NCBI RefSeq assembly: GCF_028475105.1
Contig: NZ_CP116936.1
Coordinates: 1,116,001-1,180,000, forward strand
Direction: 5' to 3'
Origin: Micromonospora sp. LH3U1
Lineage (GTDB): Bacteria; Actinomycetota; Actinomycetes; Mycobacteriales; Micromonosporaceae
DNA length: 64,000 nucleotides
In this document: positions 32,799-41,662 of the stretch, piece after piece
How positions within the stretch are numbered: position 1 is the first letter of the stretch
How the letters are laid out: every line of letters starts with the position of its first letter
Program-made: the position numbers and the translations under genes
Notes under the pieces: generated by a model
Seen by the model: the letters and a program-made list of their open reading frames with translations, nothing else
The model's database searches: none
What the model was told of the DNA's origin: nothing

Positions 32799-33575
32799 AT
32801 GACCGTGCAGAAGCCCAAGCTGATCGCCGCCGGCGCCGTCCTCGCCGTGGCGGTCGCCGCCGGGGTGTGGGCGCTCGTGGCCACCGGCGACGAACCCGAC
32901 GCGGGCCGTCCGACGGCGTCAGCTGTCGCGACCGACCCGGTCGGTGTGCTGAAGGCCGCCGCCGCGAAGGCCGACGAGCAGCCGTACAAGCTGACCGTCG
33001 GCACCGGCGGCGCGGACGGCGACGCCACGGTGGTGCTCTGGGACCCGAAGGCGAAGCGTGGTCTGGAGACCACCTCGCTGAAGGTGCCCACCGGCGAGGT
33101 GAAGATCGAGCGGTTGACCACCGGGCCGGACGTGTACGTGCGGGTCACCGCCCCGGACCGCCGCGTCCCGGTCTGGGACGGCAAGACCTGGTGGCACGTG
33201 GGCGCACCGGGTGCGCCGGCGGCCAAGCAGGGCCTGGACAACACCCGGTTGGCCAGCACGCTGGCCGCGCCGGCGGGGGTCCGCGAGACCGGTGTGCGGG
33301 AGTACGCCGGCACGCTGGACCTGCGCGAGAGCAGCGCGGTGCTGGGCAGCGGTGTCGGCGGCGTGCTCGGTGACCGGGCCGGGGCGGTGCCGTTCACCGC
33401 GGCCGTCGACGAGCAGGGGCGGCTGGTCCGCTACCGCATCGAGCTGGCCAGCGAGCAGTCGCAGACCGCCCAGCTCGACCTGACGTACTCGGACTTCGGG
33501 CTGCCGGTGTCGGCCGAGCCGCCGGCGGCCGACCTGGTCGGCGAGGACCCGCCGGCGAACATTCCCGGCGCCTGA
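32799..33575 (+). CDS. Membrane-anchored extracytoplasmic protein, LppX/LprG-like
   Basis: Product of 258 residues: signal-anchor helix (LIAAGAVLAVAVAAGVWALVA), then a beta-rich extracytoplasmic domain with DPVGVLKAAAAKADEQPYKLTV, WDPKAKRGLETT and a C-terminal LVRYRIELASEQSQTAQLDLTYSDFG, the pattern of LppX/LprG-type lipid-carrier folds. No lipobox cysteine is visible, so it is anchored by the helix. Start may instead be GTG 32805, which has better spacing from GGGGGAG. The function is not established. Confidence 0.65.
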   Translation: MTVQKPKLIAAGAVLAVAVAAGVWALVATGDEPDAGRPTASAVATDPVGVLKAAAAKADEQPYKLTVGTGGADGDATVVLWDPKAKRGLETTSLKVPTGEVKIERLTTGPDVYVRVTAPDRRVPVWDGKTWWHVGAPGAPAAKQGLDNTRLASTLAAPAGVRETGVREYAGTLDLRESSAVLGSGVGGVLGDRAGAVPFTAAVDEQGRLVRYRIELASEQSQTAQLDLTYSDFGLPVSAEPPAADLVGEDPPANIPGA

Positions 33576-33582
33576 CGTCGGC

Positions 33583-34914
33583 TCACTCCTCGACCGCGCC
33601 GTCGCTGGGGGTGACCAGGAAGTCGTAGACGGTGCGGGCCATCCGCCGGACCGTCTCGTCACCGGTGGCCATCGGCCCGGCGGTGAGGAACGCGACGGCG
33701 GTCTCGGTGCCGGGGATCAGGTAGTAGCCGACGTCGTGTGAGGCGTCCGGCAGGTCACCGGTCTTGTGGGCCACCGGCACCCCGGGCGGCAGCGCCGCCG
33801 GGATCTTGGTGTTCAGGGTCTGCTCCCGCATGAACCCGATCATCAGGTCGCGGGAGGCGGGGGTGAGGATCTCGCCGTCCCAGACCGCGCCGAGCAGGGA
33901 CACCACGTCGTCCGGGCTGGTGTAGTTTTCCTCGCCGCGCTGCGCCGCAGCGCTGTCGAGCATCCTGCGGGCCAGGATGGTGGACCGCTGGTTCATCGAG
34001 TCGATGAGCGCGTTGACCGGGGCGAACCCGCCCAGGTAGGTGATCAGCACGTTCGCGGCGACGTTGTCGCTGTACTTGATCAGATACTGGGCGAGTCGAT
34101 GCAGGGTGACCACCTGCGGGAACGTCTCGAACTGCAACTGGCCGGTGCCGCCGACCACGTCCTCCGGGGTGACCAGCACGCCGTCGTCGAGGGAGACCTG
34201 TCCACAGTCGACGCGGCGCAGCAACTCGACGAGGATCCACAGTTTGATCACGCTGGCCGCCTTGGGGCGGAGCGCGCCGTTGACGGCGATCTGCTGGTCG
34301 CCGTACCGGCCGGACAGATCCCGGACGGTGACCCCGGCCGGGTTGAGGCTCGCGTCGGCGACCACCCGGGCGAGCTGCCCGCTGAGCGGGAACAGCCGGG
34401 CTCCCGCGACCGGGTCGGTGGGCGGCTGCGGGCTGGTGACCACCACGCCGGTCAGCTCGACTGGCGGGCGGTGCCGTCGGATCACGTCGAGCGTGCCCTC
34501 GCTCCGCCCGACCAACGGCACCCGGTAGCGGTAGGCGGTGCCCCCGACGATGACCGCACCGCTGGCCACCCCGGCGGCGACCCGCATGTCCGGGTCGGCG
34601 ACCCGGCCGGTGTCGCCGTCGCAGGCGCGGTAGCGCACGGTGTGCCCGAGCGAGTCCACCGCGAACACCCCGCCGGGGAACGACAACCAGGACACCTCAC
34701 TGGTCGGTGCCCGCTCCGGCGTCGGGTCCACACCGGGCTCGTGGCTCTGCCCGTCCCCGTTGCCCGGCTCAACCCCGTACCCCGGCTCGGCCTGGGGGGC
34801 CGAATCCGCGCCGGGCCCGCGGCCCGGACCGTCCGCGGTGGCCGGCCCGGTCGTCGCGACCACGGCAAGCGCGACCGCCGCCGCCAGCCACTTCAGAGGT
34901 ACGCGGACAGGCAT
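33583..34914 (-). CDS. Secreted serine hydrolase, class A beta-lactamase-like
   Basis: Product of 443 residues with a signal peptide (PLKWLAAAVALAVVATTGPATA) and a Pro/Gly/Glu-rich spacer. The catalytic part has the three beta-lactamase motifs: SVIK (nucleophile Ser and Lys), SDN in IKYSDNVAAN, and KTG in AHKTGDLP. The omega-loop Glu-x-x-Asn of true class A beta-lactamases is not seen (RGEENYTSPDDV stands there), so a role as a transpeptidase-like or esterase enzyme is as likely as antibiotic resistance. Convergent with the preceding gene. Confidence 0.82.
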   Translation of the reverse strand: MPVRVPLKWLAAAVALAVVATTGPATADGPGRGPGADSAPQAEPGYGVEPGNGDGQSHEPGVDPTPERAPTSEVSWLSFPGGVFAVDSLGHTVRYRACDGDTGRVADPDMRVAAGVASGAVIVGGTAYRYRVPLVGRSEGTLDVIRRHRPPVELTGVVVTSPQPPTDPVAGARLFPLSGQLARVVADASLNPAGVTVRDLSGRYGDQQIAVNGALRPKAASVIKLWILVELLRRVDCGQVSLDDGVLVTPEDVVGGTGQLQFETFPQVVTLHRLAQYLIKYSDNVAANVLITYLGGFAPVNALIDSMNQRSTILARRMLDSAAAQRGEENYTSPDDVVSLLGAVWDGEILTPASRDLMIGFMREQTLNTKIPAALPPGVPVAHKTGDLPDASHDVGYYLIPGTETAVAFLTAGPMATGDETVRRMARTVYDFLVTPSDGAVEE

Positions 34915-35108
34915 CGCGAGTAGGGAAGATGAGCGCCACTTGTCGCTTTTTCTCACGTTTGCACGATATGAAGCGTCGGAGGTGGGTGGGGTCGCCGGGA
35001 CAGGTGTCACCCGTCCGGGCGGCGATGTTCGCGCGAGCGTGATGCACACAGGCATAAAAATGACTCAGAGGCATCAGACTCATCAGCAACACCAACCCCG
35101 GAGGACCC

Positions 35109-35393
35109 ATGTTGATCATCGCCGGCAGCCTGCAGGTCGAACCGGCCGCACGCGACTCCTACCTGTCCGACTGCGGCCAGGTCATCGCGCAGGCGCGCGC
35201 CGCCGCCGGCTGCCTCGACTTCCTGCTCGCGGCCGACCCGTTGGAGCCGGGCCGGATCCACGTCTACGAACGCTGGGAGTCCGCCGAGCAGTTGGCCGCC
35301 TTCCGTGGCTCCGGGCCGGAAGACGTGCAGACGGCGGCCATCCTCGACGCCGACGTGCACCGCTACCTGATCGCCGGCGTCGAGGCACCCTGA
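35109..35393 (+). CDS. ABM-domain monooxygenase-like protein
   Basis: Product of 94 residues, a ferredoxin-like fold of the antibiotic-biosynthesis-monooxygenase (ABM) family: LIIAGSLQVEPAARDSYL, AAAGCLDFLLAADPLEPGRI, HVYERWESAEQLAAF. Such proteins act as small cofactorless oxygenases, heme-degrading enzymes or dimeric stress proteins. ATG is preceded by GGAGG at 7-nt spacing. It stands alone between two minus-strand genes. Confidence 0.85.
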   Translation: MLIIAGSLQVEPAARDSYLSDCGQVIAQARAAAGCLDFLLAADPLEPGRIHVYERWESAEQLAAFRGSGPEDVQTAAILDADVHRYLIAGVEAP

Positions 35394-35473
35394 CCCGGTC
35401 GCTACAACAGCAGGTCGAGGAGGAGGACGCCCAGGAAACCGACCACGGGCCCGGGGTGGGCCGGCCGAAGGGG

Positions 35474-37036
35474 TCACATCGGCGGTCCCGCTGAGGGTTC
35501 GGGTTCCGCGGGCAGGCTGGGCGCCAGTCGGCGCATCGAGGTGAAGGCGGGCACCAGCGCGTCGTACAACTCGGCGAAGAGCGGCAGCAGCGTCGCGTAC
35601 GTGGCGGCGGCGGCCGGGTCGGGGCGTACCGTCTCCTCGATCTTCACGAGGTCGGCGGCGACGTCGATGCTGGGGATCAGCCCGAGCGCCTGCATGCCGA
35701 GCAGCGCCGCGCCGAAGCTCGACCCCTCGTGCGCGGCCGGGAAGCTCACCGGCAGGCCGAGCACGTCGGCGAGCATCTGCCGCCACAGGCCGCTGCGGGC
35801 GAAGCCGCCACCGGCGCGGATCTCGCGGACCTCGTTGCCGGCGGCACGTACCGAGCTGAGCACCAGCGCGAGCTGCTGGCACACCCCCTCCAGCGCGGCG
35901 CGGATCAGATGCTCGCGGCGATGCCCGTGGGTCAGACCCACGTACGCGCCGCGCGGTAGCGCGCTCCAGTGTGGCGCCCGTTCGCTGTGCAGGTACGGCA
36001 GCATGATGAGCCCGCCGGAGCCGGCCGGCGCACGGGCGGCGAGGGCGACCAACTCCTCCTCGGAGTGCTCGCCGAGATCCGGGGCGAGCGCCTGACCAGC
36101 CCACTTGAGGACGATGCCCCCGTTGTTGATCGCGCCACCAACCGCCCAGCGGTGCTCGGTCAGCGCGTAGCAGAACACCCCACCGAGCGGGTCCACGCTG
36201 GGCCGCTCGACCATCACGCGCATCGCGCCGCTGGTGCCGATCGAGCAGGCCACCATCCCGGGGTGCACCGCGCCCAGGCCCAGGTTCGCCAGGGGTCCGT
36301 CGCCGGCGCCGACCACCACCGGGGTGCGCCGCGGCAGGCCCGTCTCGGCGGCGGCCTGCGCGGTGAGGCCGGGCAGTACGGCGGTGGTGGCGACAAGTTG
36401 GGGGAGTTGCTCCTCGGTGATGCCGGCGATGGTCAGCGCCTCGCTGTCCCACTCCAGCGTGTGAATGTCCATGAGGCCGGTGGCCGAGGCGATCGAGTGG
36501 TCGATGACCAGCGCGTCGCAGACCCGCAGCAGCACCCAGTCCTTGATCCCCACCCAGTGCGCGACGCTCTCGAAGAGCTTCGGCTCCTGCTCGGCGAACC
36601 AGAGGAGCTTGGGCAGCGGCGACATGGGATGGATCGGCGTGCCGGTGCGACGGTGCAGGGCCAACCCGGACGGGACCGCCCGCAGTCGCTCGGCCTGCCG
36701 GGTGGACCGCGAGTCGGCCCAGGTCACCGACGGGGTGAGCGGGTTGCCGTCAGCGTCCAGCCCGATCAGGCTGTGCATGGCGGAGCTGAACGACAGCCCG
36801 GCCACCGGCTCGACCACCTCGGCCACGACCAGCGTGATCGATTTCAGCACCGCGTCGAGGATGAGGTGCGGGTCCTGCTCGGCGTACCCGGGCTGCGGGT
36901 CGTTCAGCGGGTAGCCGAACGAGTGGCTGGCGAGTTGCCGCCCGTCGGTGTCGTACGCGACGGCCTTGGTGCTGGTGGTGCCGATGTCGACGCCGATGAC
37001 CACGGCGGGCCGGGTGTCCTGCGGCACGACCCTCAC
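35474..37036 (-). CDS. gntK: Gluconokinase, FGGY type
   Basis: Product of about 520 residues, phosphorylating D-gluconate to 6-phosphogluconate. Two actin-like halves: IGVDIGTTSTKAVAYD at the N-terminus (phosphate-1), SSAMHSLIGLDADG and TWADSRS, GTPIHPMSPLPKLLW and DHSIASATGLMD, which are gluconokinase hallmarks within FGGY kinases. ATP site in the second half: VVVGAGDGPLANLG, GGFARSGLWRQMLADVLG. Start uncertain: GTG 37036 and GTG 37027 have GGGG(T)GAGG nearby; GTG 37084 would add 16 residues. No gluconate permease is adjacent. Confidence 0.88.
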   Translation of the reverse strand: MRVVPQDTRPAVVIGVDIGTTSTKAVAYDTDGRQLASHSFGYPLNDPQPGYAEQDPHLILDAVLKSITLVVAEVVEPVAGLSFSSAMHSLIGLDADGNPLTPSVTWADSRSTRQAERLRAVPSGLALHRRTGTPIHPMSPLPKLLWFAEQEPKLFESVAHWVGIKDWVLLRVCDALVIDHSIASATGLMDIHTLEWDSEALTIAGITEEQLPQLVATTAVLPGLTAQAAAETGLPRRTPVVVGAGDGPLANLGLGAVHPGMVACSIGTSGAMRVMVERPSVDPLGGVFCYALTEHRWAVGGAINNGGIVLKWAGQALAPDLGEHSEEELVALAARAPAGSGGLIMLPYLHSERAPHWSALPRGAYVGLTHGHRREHLIRAALEGVCQQLALVLSSVRAAGNEVREIRAGGGFARSGLWRQMLADVLGLPVSFPAAHEGSSFGAALLGMQALGLIPSIDVAADLVKIEETVRPDPAAAATYATLLPLFAELYDALVPAFTSMRRLAPSLPAEPEPSAGPPM

Positions 37037-37240
37037 CCCCTTCGGACGGGCGGTGCGGGGGACCTCTGCTTCGCAAGGCGACACTCCGGACTCGCAATCG
37101 TCGGTAGCAGTATCGCCTTATCGTGCTGATTGCTCCGCCGATCGGACATTTTGCCCGTTACGGCGTGTCCGGGCGCCGCGCCGCGCCTGTTGAACGGGGT
37201 GACACCCCAGATTGGTGGCCTGCGCGGCGAAGGAGTCGGC

Positions 37241-38383
37241 GTGGCAAAGACTGAATCGACGGGTTCCACTTGGCGGTACCGGTGGGCGCACCGGCAGAAC
37301 GTGCGGCGGGTCGACACGTACCGCGGCGCAGCGGCGGCGTGGCGGCGACGCGACGACGAGTTACGGCGGCTGCGCGCCCTGGCCACCGACTTCCACGGCT
37401 CCGCGGCAGCCGGTACCGGCCTACCGCTGGAGCTGGACGCCGACGAGGTGGTGCTCTGGGCGCTGCCCGCCGCGCAGCTGGTCGAGGTACGGCACACCAC
37501 CGTGCTGCCCGCGCCGGACCTCACGGTCGCCGCGCAGACCGGGCCGCTGCGCCCGCGCCGCCCCGACGGCGTACGCGTCACCGACGCCGGCATGGCCGTG
37601 ATCACCAGCCGTCGGCTCGTGCTGCTCGGCGGACGCGGCCGGCGCGACTGGGCGTACGGCCGAATGACCGGCCTGGCCCACGACCCGGCGGCGCCGGTCA
37701 CCCTGATCCAGGTGCTGGACCGGCGGCCTACCTCCGGGTTGCTGCTGCCCACCGAGGCCGCGCCGGACTTCCGGTTCAAGCTGACCCTGGCCTTCGCCGA
37801 CGCGATCGAACAGCGTGCCGCGGTGCTCACCCAGCTCGACGAGCTGATCGCCGAGCACGCGCAGCTCAAGCCGTTCCGGTCCGCTGCGGCAACCCCCGGG
37901 CAGGCCCGGCTGTCGTCGTTCGTGCCCGGTGGTCGGAGGACACTCGCGGTGGCCGCCGCCATCGCGCTGCTGGTGCCGGCGGCGCTGATCGAGTCGGACC
38001 CGTCCGACCCGACCGGCGGCCCGGAGGTCGCCGTCGCCGCCACCCCGGCGCCCAGCCCCACCGTGGCGCCCACGCTGGTCCGTCCGGCGCCCGTGCTCGG
38101 CACCCCACCGTCGAAGCCGACGAAGTCGCCACGCCCGTCGCCGAGCAAGAGCCGGGACCCGCGCTGCGGGGCGCCGGAGAACCCGCTGGGGTATGACTTC
38201 TGTGGCGGCACGCGGATTCGTCGGCCGGCCGCCGAGGTGTGCGACTGGTTCGACTGTGTGCCGCAGTTCTGGGCCGGTCGGGGTTACCTCGTGCAGTGCC
38301 GCGACGGCTCGGTCAGCCTGGCCGGCGGCCGGTCCAACGCCTGCGCGGAGCACCGAGGCGTGCGGCGGACCATCAGCAAGTGA
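37241..38383 (+). CDS. bPH-like/Cys-rich membrane protein, paralogue A
   Basis: Product of 380 residues. N-terminal cytosolic part (about 1-220): WRRRDDELRRLRALATDFHG then TGLPLELDADEVVLWALP and DAGMAVITSRRLVLLGGRGRRDWAYG, the pattern of a bacterial PH/GRAM-like domain. One membrane helix (AVAAAIALLVPAALI), a Pro/Ser/Thr spacer, and a C-terminal segment with seven Cys ending QCRDGSVSLAGGR and CAEHRGV, resembling DUF3761-type exported domains. AAGGAG precedes GTG 37241. A diverged copy lies at 46149-47369. Function unknown. Confidence 0.75.
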   Translation: MAKTESTGSTWRYRWAHRQNVRRVDTYRGAAAAWRRRDDELRRLRALATDFHGSAAAGTGLPLELDADEVVLWALPAAQLVEVRHTTVLPAPDLTVAAQTGPLRPRRPDGVRVTDAGMAVITSRRLVLLGGRGRRDWAYGRMTGLAHDPAAPVTLIQVLDRRPTSGLLLPTEAAPDFRFKLTLAFADAIEQRAAVLTQLDELIAEHAQLKPFRSAAATPGQARLSSFVPGGRRTLAVAAAIALLVPAALIESDPSDPTGGPEVAVAATPAPSPTVAPTLVRPAPVLGTPPSKPTKSPRPSPSKSRDPRCGAPENPLGYDFCGGTRIRRPAAEVCDWFDCVPQFWAGRGYLVQCRDGSVSLAGGRSNACAEHRGVRRTISK

Positions 38384-38428
38384 CCGATTTGGGGGCCAAA
38401 GTCCGCTTCGTTCGGCCAGAATGATCGA

Positions 38429-38962
38429 GTGGAGATCCGGTCTGACGATGGCGCTCGGGTGCGGATACGCCCCGTCGGCTACCAGCCCGGCATCGACCCG
38501 CCCGACGACCCCGACCGGGCCACGCCCGGCTGGCACGACTGGCTGCTCATCGAGGTGGACGCCCGCACCGCCGACGGGCAGACCTGGTCACACCACTACC
38601 CGAGCCTCATGGTCGAGGAGGCCCGCGCGCTCGGCGGCTGGCTGCACGGCCAGGCGACCGAGGCCCTCGGGCTGAGCGCACCACCGGCGCTGGTCCGCTT
38701 CACCGAACCCAACCTGGCCCTGCGCACCAGGCTGATCCGCCGCCGCCGGCTGGAGCTGATCGTGGAGTTCTCCGCCGAGTCACTGCCACCGTGGATGCGC
38801 CGCCCGTCCGGCGCGATCTACCCGCTGATCCTCACCGTCTCCGCCGACGCCCTCGCCACCGCCGCCGAGCACTGGGCCCAGCACTGCGAGGCGTACCCAC
38901 CGCGTACACAGTCGCGGTTTCCGGCCCGAGGCCCGCTGCCGGACCGGCGGCGGGCCGGCTGA
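38429..38962 (+). CDS. WapI-like immunity-type protein
   Basis: Product of 177 residues. The pattern RIRPVGYQPG ... WLLIEVDARTADGQTWSHHYPSL ... EARALGGWL resembles the WapI immunity family, cytosolic proteins that neutralise contact-dependent toxins. No toxin gene is beside it, so it could be an orphan. GTG 38429 has CAGAAT 6 nt upstream and may be leaderless. The match is by pattern only. Confidence 0.55.
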   Translation: MEIRSDDGARVRIRPVGYQPGIDPPDDPDRATPGWHDWLLIEVDARTADGQTWSHHYPSLMVEEARALGGWLHGQATEALGLSAPPALVRFTEPNLALRTRLIRRRRLELIVEFSAESLPPWMRRPSGAIYPLILTVSADALATAAEHWAQHCEAYPPRTQSRFPARGPLPDRRRAG

Positions 38963-39020
38963 CGCCTGGTTGCGTGGTGTTCCTTGTCCCAACTGGACCA
39001 GCCTGCTGTGATGGGCGGTC

Positions 39021-40295
39021 ATGGGGGACGAGCAGGTGCACCGGACCGTCGAGGCGGTATGGCGGATCGAGGCCGGGCGGGTGATCGCCGCCCTGGCCGG
39101 CCTGGTGCGTGACGTGGGCTGGGCCGAGGAGTTGGCCCAGGACGCGTTGGTGGCAGCCCTGGAACAGTGGCCGCGCGACGGGGTGCCGGCCAATCCGGGC
39201 GCCTGGCTCACCACGGTCGGCAAACGACGGGCCGTCGACGCGCTGCGCCGCCGGAGCCTGCTCGAACGCCGGGTCGCCGACCTCGGGCGCGACCTCGGCG
39301 ACGAGCAGTTCACCCCCGACTTCGACGCCGCCTTCGAGGAACGGATCGACGACGACCTCCTGCGCCTGGTCTTCACCGCCTGCCACCCGGTGTTGTCGCC
39401 GCAGGCGCGGGTGGCGCTGACCCTGCGGATGCTCGGCGGGCTCAAGACCGAGGAGATCGCCCGGGCGTTCCTGGTGCCCGAGGCGACCGTCGCGCAGCGG
39501 ATCACCCGGGCCAAGAAGACCCTGGCCGAGGCGAAGGTGCCATTCGAGGTGCCCGGCGTCGAGGAGCGCGGCGAACGGCTCGCCTCCGTGCTGAAGGTGA
39601 TCTATCTGATCTTCAACGAGGGCTACTCGGCGACGACTGGCGACGACTGGATGCGTCCGGCCCTCTGCGCGGACGCGCTGCGCCTGGCCCGCGTCCTGGC
39701 GGGGCTGATGCCCGCAGAACCGGAGGTGCACGGGCTCACCGCGCTGCTCGAGATCCAGGCGTCCCGCACCGCCGCCCGGGTCGACCCCACCGGAGAGCCG
39801 ATCCTGCTCATGGAACAGGACCGCGGACGGTGGGACCAGATGCTGATCCGCCGGGGTCTGGCCGCGCTCGACCAGGCCCGAGCCGCCGACATCCCACCCG
39901 GCCCGTACACCCTCCAGGCGGAGATCGCGTCCTGTCACGCGCGGGCGCGTACCCCGCAGGAGACGGACTGGGCGCGGATCGCGGCCGGCTACGCGGAGCT
40001 GGCCCGGGTCGTGCCGTCGCCGGTCGTGGAGCTGAACCGGGCCGTCGCGGTCTCCTTCGCCGACGGCCCGGCCGCCGGCCTGGAGCTGGCCCGGGCGCTG
40101 GCCGACGAGCCGGCGTTGGCCGGCTACCACCTGCTGCCCAGTGTGCTCGGGGACCTGCTGGCAAAGCTGGGCCGATACGACGAGGCACGGGCCGAGTTCG
40201 ACCGGGCCGCCCAGCTCACCGGCAACGAACGCGAGCGCGCGCTGCTGCTCGCCTACGCCGCCGACTGCGCCCGAGGCGTCGCGCCGGCCCGTTAA
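39021..40295 (+). CDS. ECF42-type RNA polymerase sigma factor
   Basis: Product of 424 residues. Sigma region 2 at the start (EELAQDALVAALEQW ... GAWLTTVGKRRAVDALRRR), region 4 around 135-185 (ARVALTLRMLGGLKTEEIARAFLVPEATVAQRITRAKK), then a 230-residue C-terminal extension with TPR-like helices. No anti-sigma gene is present; the extension probably regulates the sigma factor. ECF42 factors are known to direct genes for DGPF-domain proteins, and one follows two genes downstream. Confidence 0.92.
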   Translation: MGDEQVHRTVEAVWRIEAGRVIAALAGLVRDVGWAEELAQDALVAALEQWPRDGVPANPGAWLTTVGKRRAVDALRRRSLLERRVADLGRDLGDEQFTPDFDAAFEERIDDDLLRLVFTACHPVLSPQARVALTLRMLGGLKTEEIARAFLVPEATVAQRITRAKKTLAEAKVPFEVPGVEERGERLASVLKVIYLIFNEGYSATTGDDWMRPALCADALRLARVLAGLMPAEPEVHGLTALLEIQASRTAARVDPTGEPILLMEQDRGRWDQMLIRRGLAALDQARAADIPPGPYTLQAEIASCHARARTPQETDWARIAAGYAELARVVPSPVVELNRAVAVSFADGPAAGLELARALADEPALAGYHLLPSVLGDLLAKLGRYDEARAEFDRAAQLTGNERERALLLAYAADCARGVAPAR

Positions 40296-40398
40296 AAATG
40301 TTCGACCGTCATGTCGTATCCCGTGCCGGCCGTTCGACGCGTCAGTGAAAAGCGGCGTGCGAGACCGGCGACCGGTCGGCAGAGACGAGGAGATCGAC

Positions 40399-41070
40399 AT
40401 GACGACGGCGAACGCGATGAGCGCAGGGTCCGCGGTGGCGGACGTCGACTCCCGACGTACGACGACCAGGGCGCTGCTGGCCGGAGGAGTCGTCGCCGGC
40501 CCGCTGTTCGGGGTGGTGGCGGCGGCCCAGGTGCTCACCCGGGACGGGTTCGACCTGAGCCGGCAGCCGCTCAGCCTGCTGGCCCTGGGCGATCTGGGCT
40601 GGATCCAGATCGCCAACTTCGTGCTGACCGGGCTGCTCGCCCTGGCCGGTGCGGTCGGGCTGCGCCGGGTGCTGCGCGGCGAGCCGGGCGGAACGTGGGG
40701 GCCGGCGTTGATCGCCGTGCACGGCCTCGGGCTGATCATTGCCGGGGTGCTGGTCTCCGACCCCAGCATGGGCTGGCCGACCGGTGCGCCGGAGGGCGCG
40801 CCGGCAACGCTGAGCTGGCACGCGGTCGGTCACGGCGTCGGCGCGGGGCTGGCGTTCGGCTCGCTGCCCATCGCCTGCCTGATCTTCGCCCGCACCTGGT
40901 GGCGGGCCGGGCAGCGCGGCTGGGCGACATTTTCCCTCGGCAGCGCTCTGGCCGTCGTCGCGATCCTGGCCTGGCCCGACCAGGACACCCTCAGCGTGCG
41001 GATGGCGCTCGCCTGCGTCCCCACCTTCGGCTGGCTCGCGGCACTCTGCACTCGATCACTCACCCGCTGA
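40399..41070 (+). CDS. DUF998 membrane protein
   Basis: Product of 223 residues with six hydrophobic segments and the motif FDLSRQPLSLLALGDLGWIQIANF, typical of DUF998. Function unknown. It lies between the ECF42 sigma gene and the DGPF gene on the same strand, spacing 103 and 33 bp, and is probably in the same regulon. GAGGAG is 6 nt before ATG 40399. Confidence 0.88.
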   Translation: MTTANAMSAGSAVADVDSRRTTTRALLAGGVVAGPLFGVVAAAQVLTRDGFDLSRQPLSLLALGDLGWIQIANFVLTGLLALAGAVGLRRVLRGEPGGTWGPALIAVHGLGLIIAGVLVSDPSMGWPTGAPEGAPATLSWHAVGHGVGAGLAFGSLPIACLIFARTWWRAGQRGWATFSLGSALAVVAILAWPDQDTLSVRMALACVPTFGWLAALCTRSLTR

Positions 41071-41103
41071 CCATCGATCATCGAACACGGGAGGACCACA
41101 CCG

Positions 41104-41484
41104 ATGCGTTACATGCTCATGCACAAGCTCGACGAGACCCTGCCCGGGGCATTCAACCCGAGCCCCGAGTTCATCGCCCGGATGGAGGGCTTCATGAAGG
41201 AGGTGGCGCAGTCCGGAGTGCTGCTCGCTGCCGAAGGGCTGTGCGAGACATCCAAGGGCGCCACCCGGATCACCGTGACCGGCGGGAAGACCACCGTCAC
41301 CGACGGGCCGTTCACCGAGACCAAGGAGCTGATCGCCGGGTTCGCCCTGCTCGACGTGCGCTCCCAGGCGGAGGCGGTGGAGTGGGGCCGGCGGTTCACC
41401 GAGGTCTTCGCCGACACGATCGGCGACGTCGAGGTGGATGTCCGCAAGGTCTATGAGATGCCGGAGGACGCGCCATCGGCCTGA
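41104..41484 (+). CDS. YCII/DGPF-domain protein
   Basis: Product of 126 residues with a YCII-related ferredoxin-like fold. The diagnostic DGPF motif is in TVTDGPFTETKELIAGF. Genes of this kind are the known targets of ECF42 sigma factors; their biochemical activity is unresolved. GGGAGG precedes the ATG. A terminator hairpin follows within 10 bp. Confidence 0.93.
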   Translation: MRYMLMHKLDETLPGAFNPSPEFIARMEGFMKEVAQSGVLLAAEGLCETSKGATRITVTGGKTTVTDGPFTETKELIAGFALLDVRSQAEAVEWGRRFTEVFADTIGDVEVDVRKVYEMPEDAPSA

Positions 41485-41491
41485 TCCGGGC

Positions 41492-41520
41492 GCGCCGCCG
41501 CCCCATCGGGGTGGCGGCGC
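41492..41520 (+). terminator. Terminator after the DGPF gene
   Basis: 13-bp stem (41492-41504 with 41508-41520, one G-U pair) with loop ATC. Confidence 0.75.
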
Positions 41521-41569
41521 GGTCCTGTGTAAGGTGACCGTCGTCAGCCATTGAGAGGAGGTGAGCCCG

Positions 41570-41623
41570 GTGACCACCCATCGTCATTCCTGGGCGCTCC
41601 TCTCGGCCGTCCCCCTCAGCTGA
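41570..41623 (+). CDS. Possible leader peptide before the epoxide hydrolase
   Basis: 17-codon frame MTTHRHSWALLSAVPLS with a perfect AGGAGG (41556-41561) 8 nt before its GTG. It ends inside the left part of a hairpin region and 39 bp before the epoxide hydrolase start. The strong ribosome-binding site on so short a frame suggests a regulatory leader peptide rather than a random frame. No peptide family is recognised. Confidence 0.5.
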   Translation: MTTHRHSWALLSAVPLS

Positions 41624-41650
41624 CCTTCCGCGTCGGGGAGCGCCCTCCTT
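41592..41650 (+). promoter_or_regulatory. Candidate attenuator hairpin
   Basis: 9-bp perfect stem GGGCGCTCC (41592-41600) with GGAGCGCCC (41637-41645), followed by TCCTT. The left arm lies inside the leader frame, so ribosome position on the leader could decide whether the hairpin forms. Confidence 0.45.
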
Positions 41651-41662
41651 ATCGGAGGACCA

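Noticed and set aside
33583..34914. True class A beta-lactamase
   Set aside because: The omega-loop Glu-x-x-Asn is not visible, so resistance function is not claimed.
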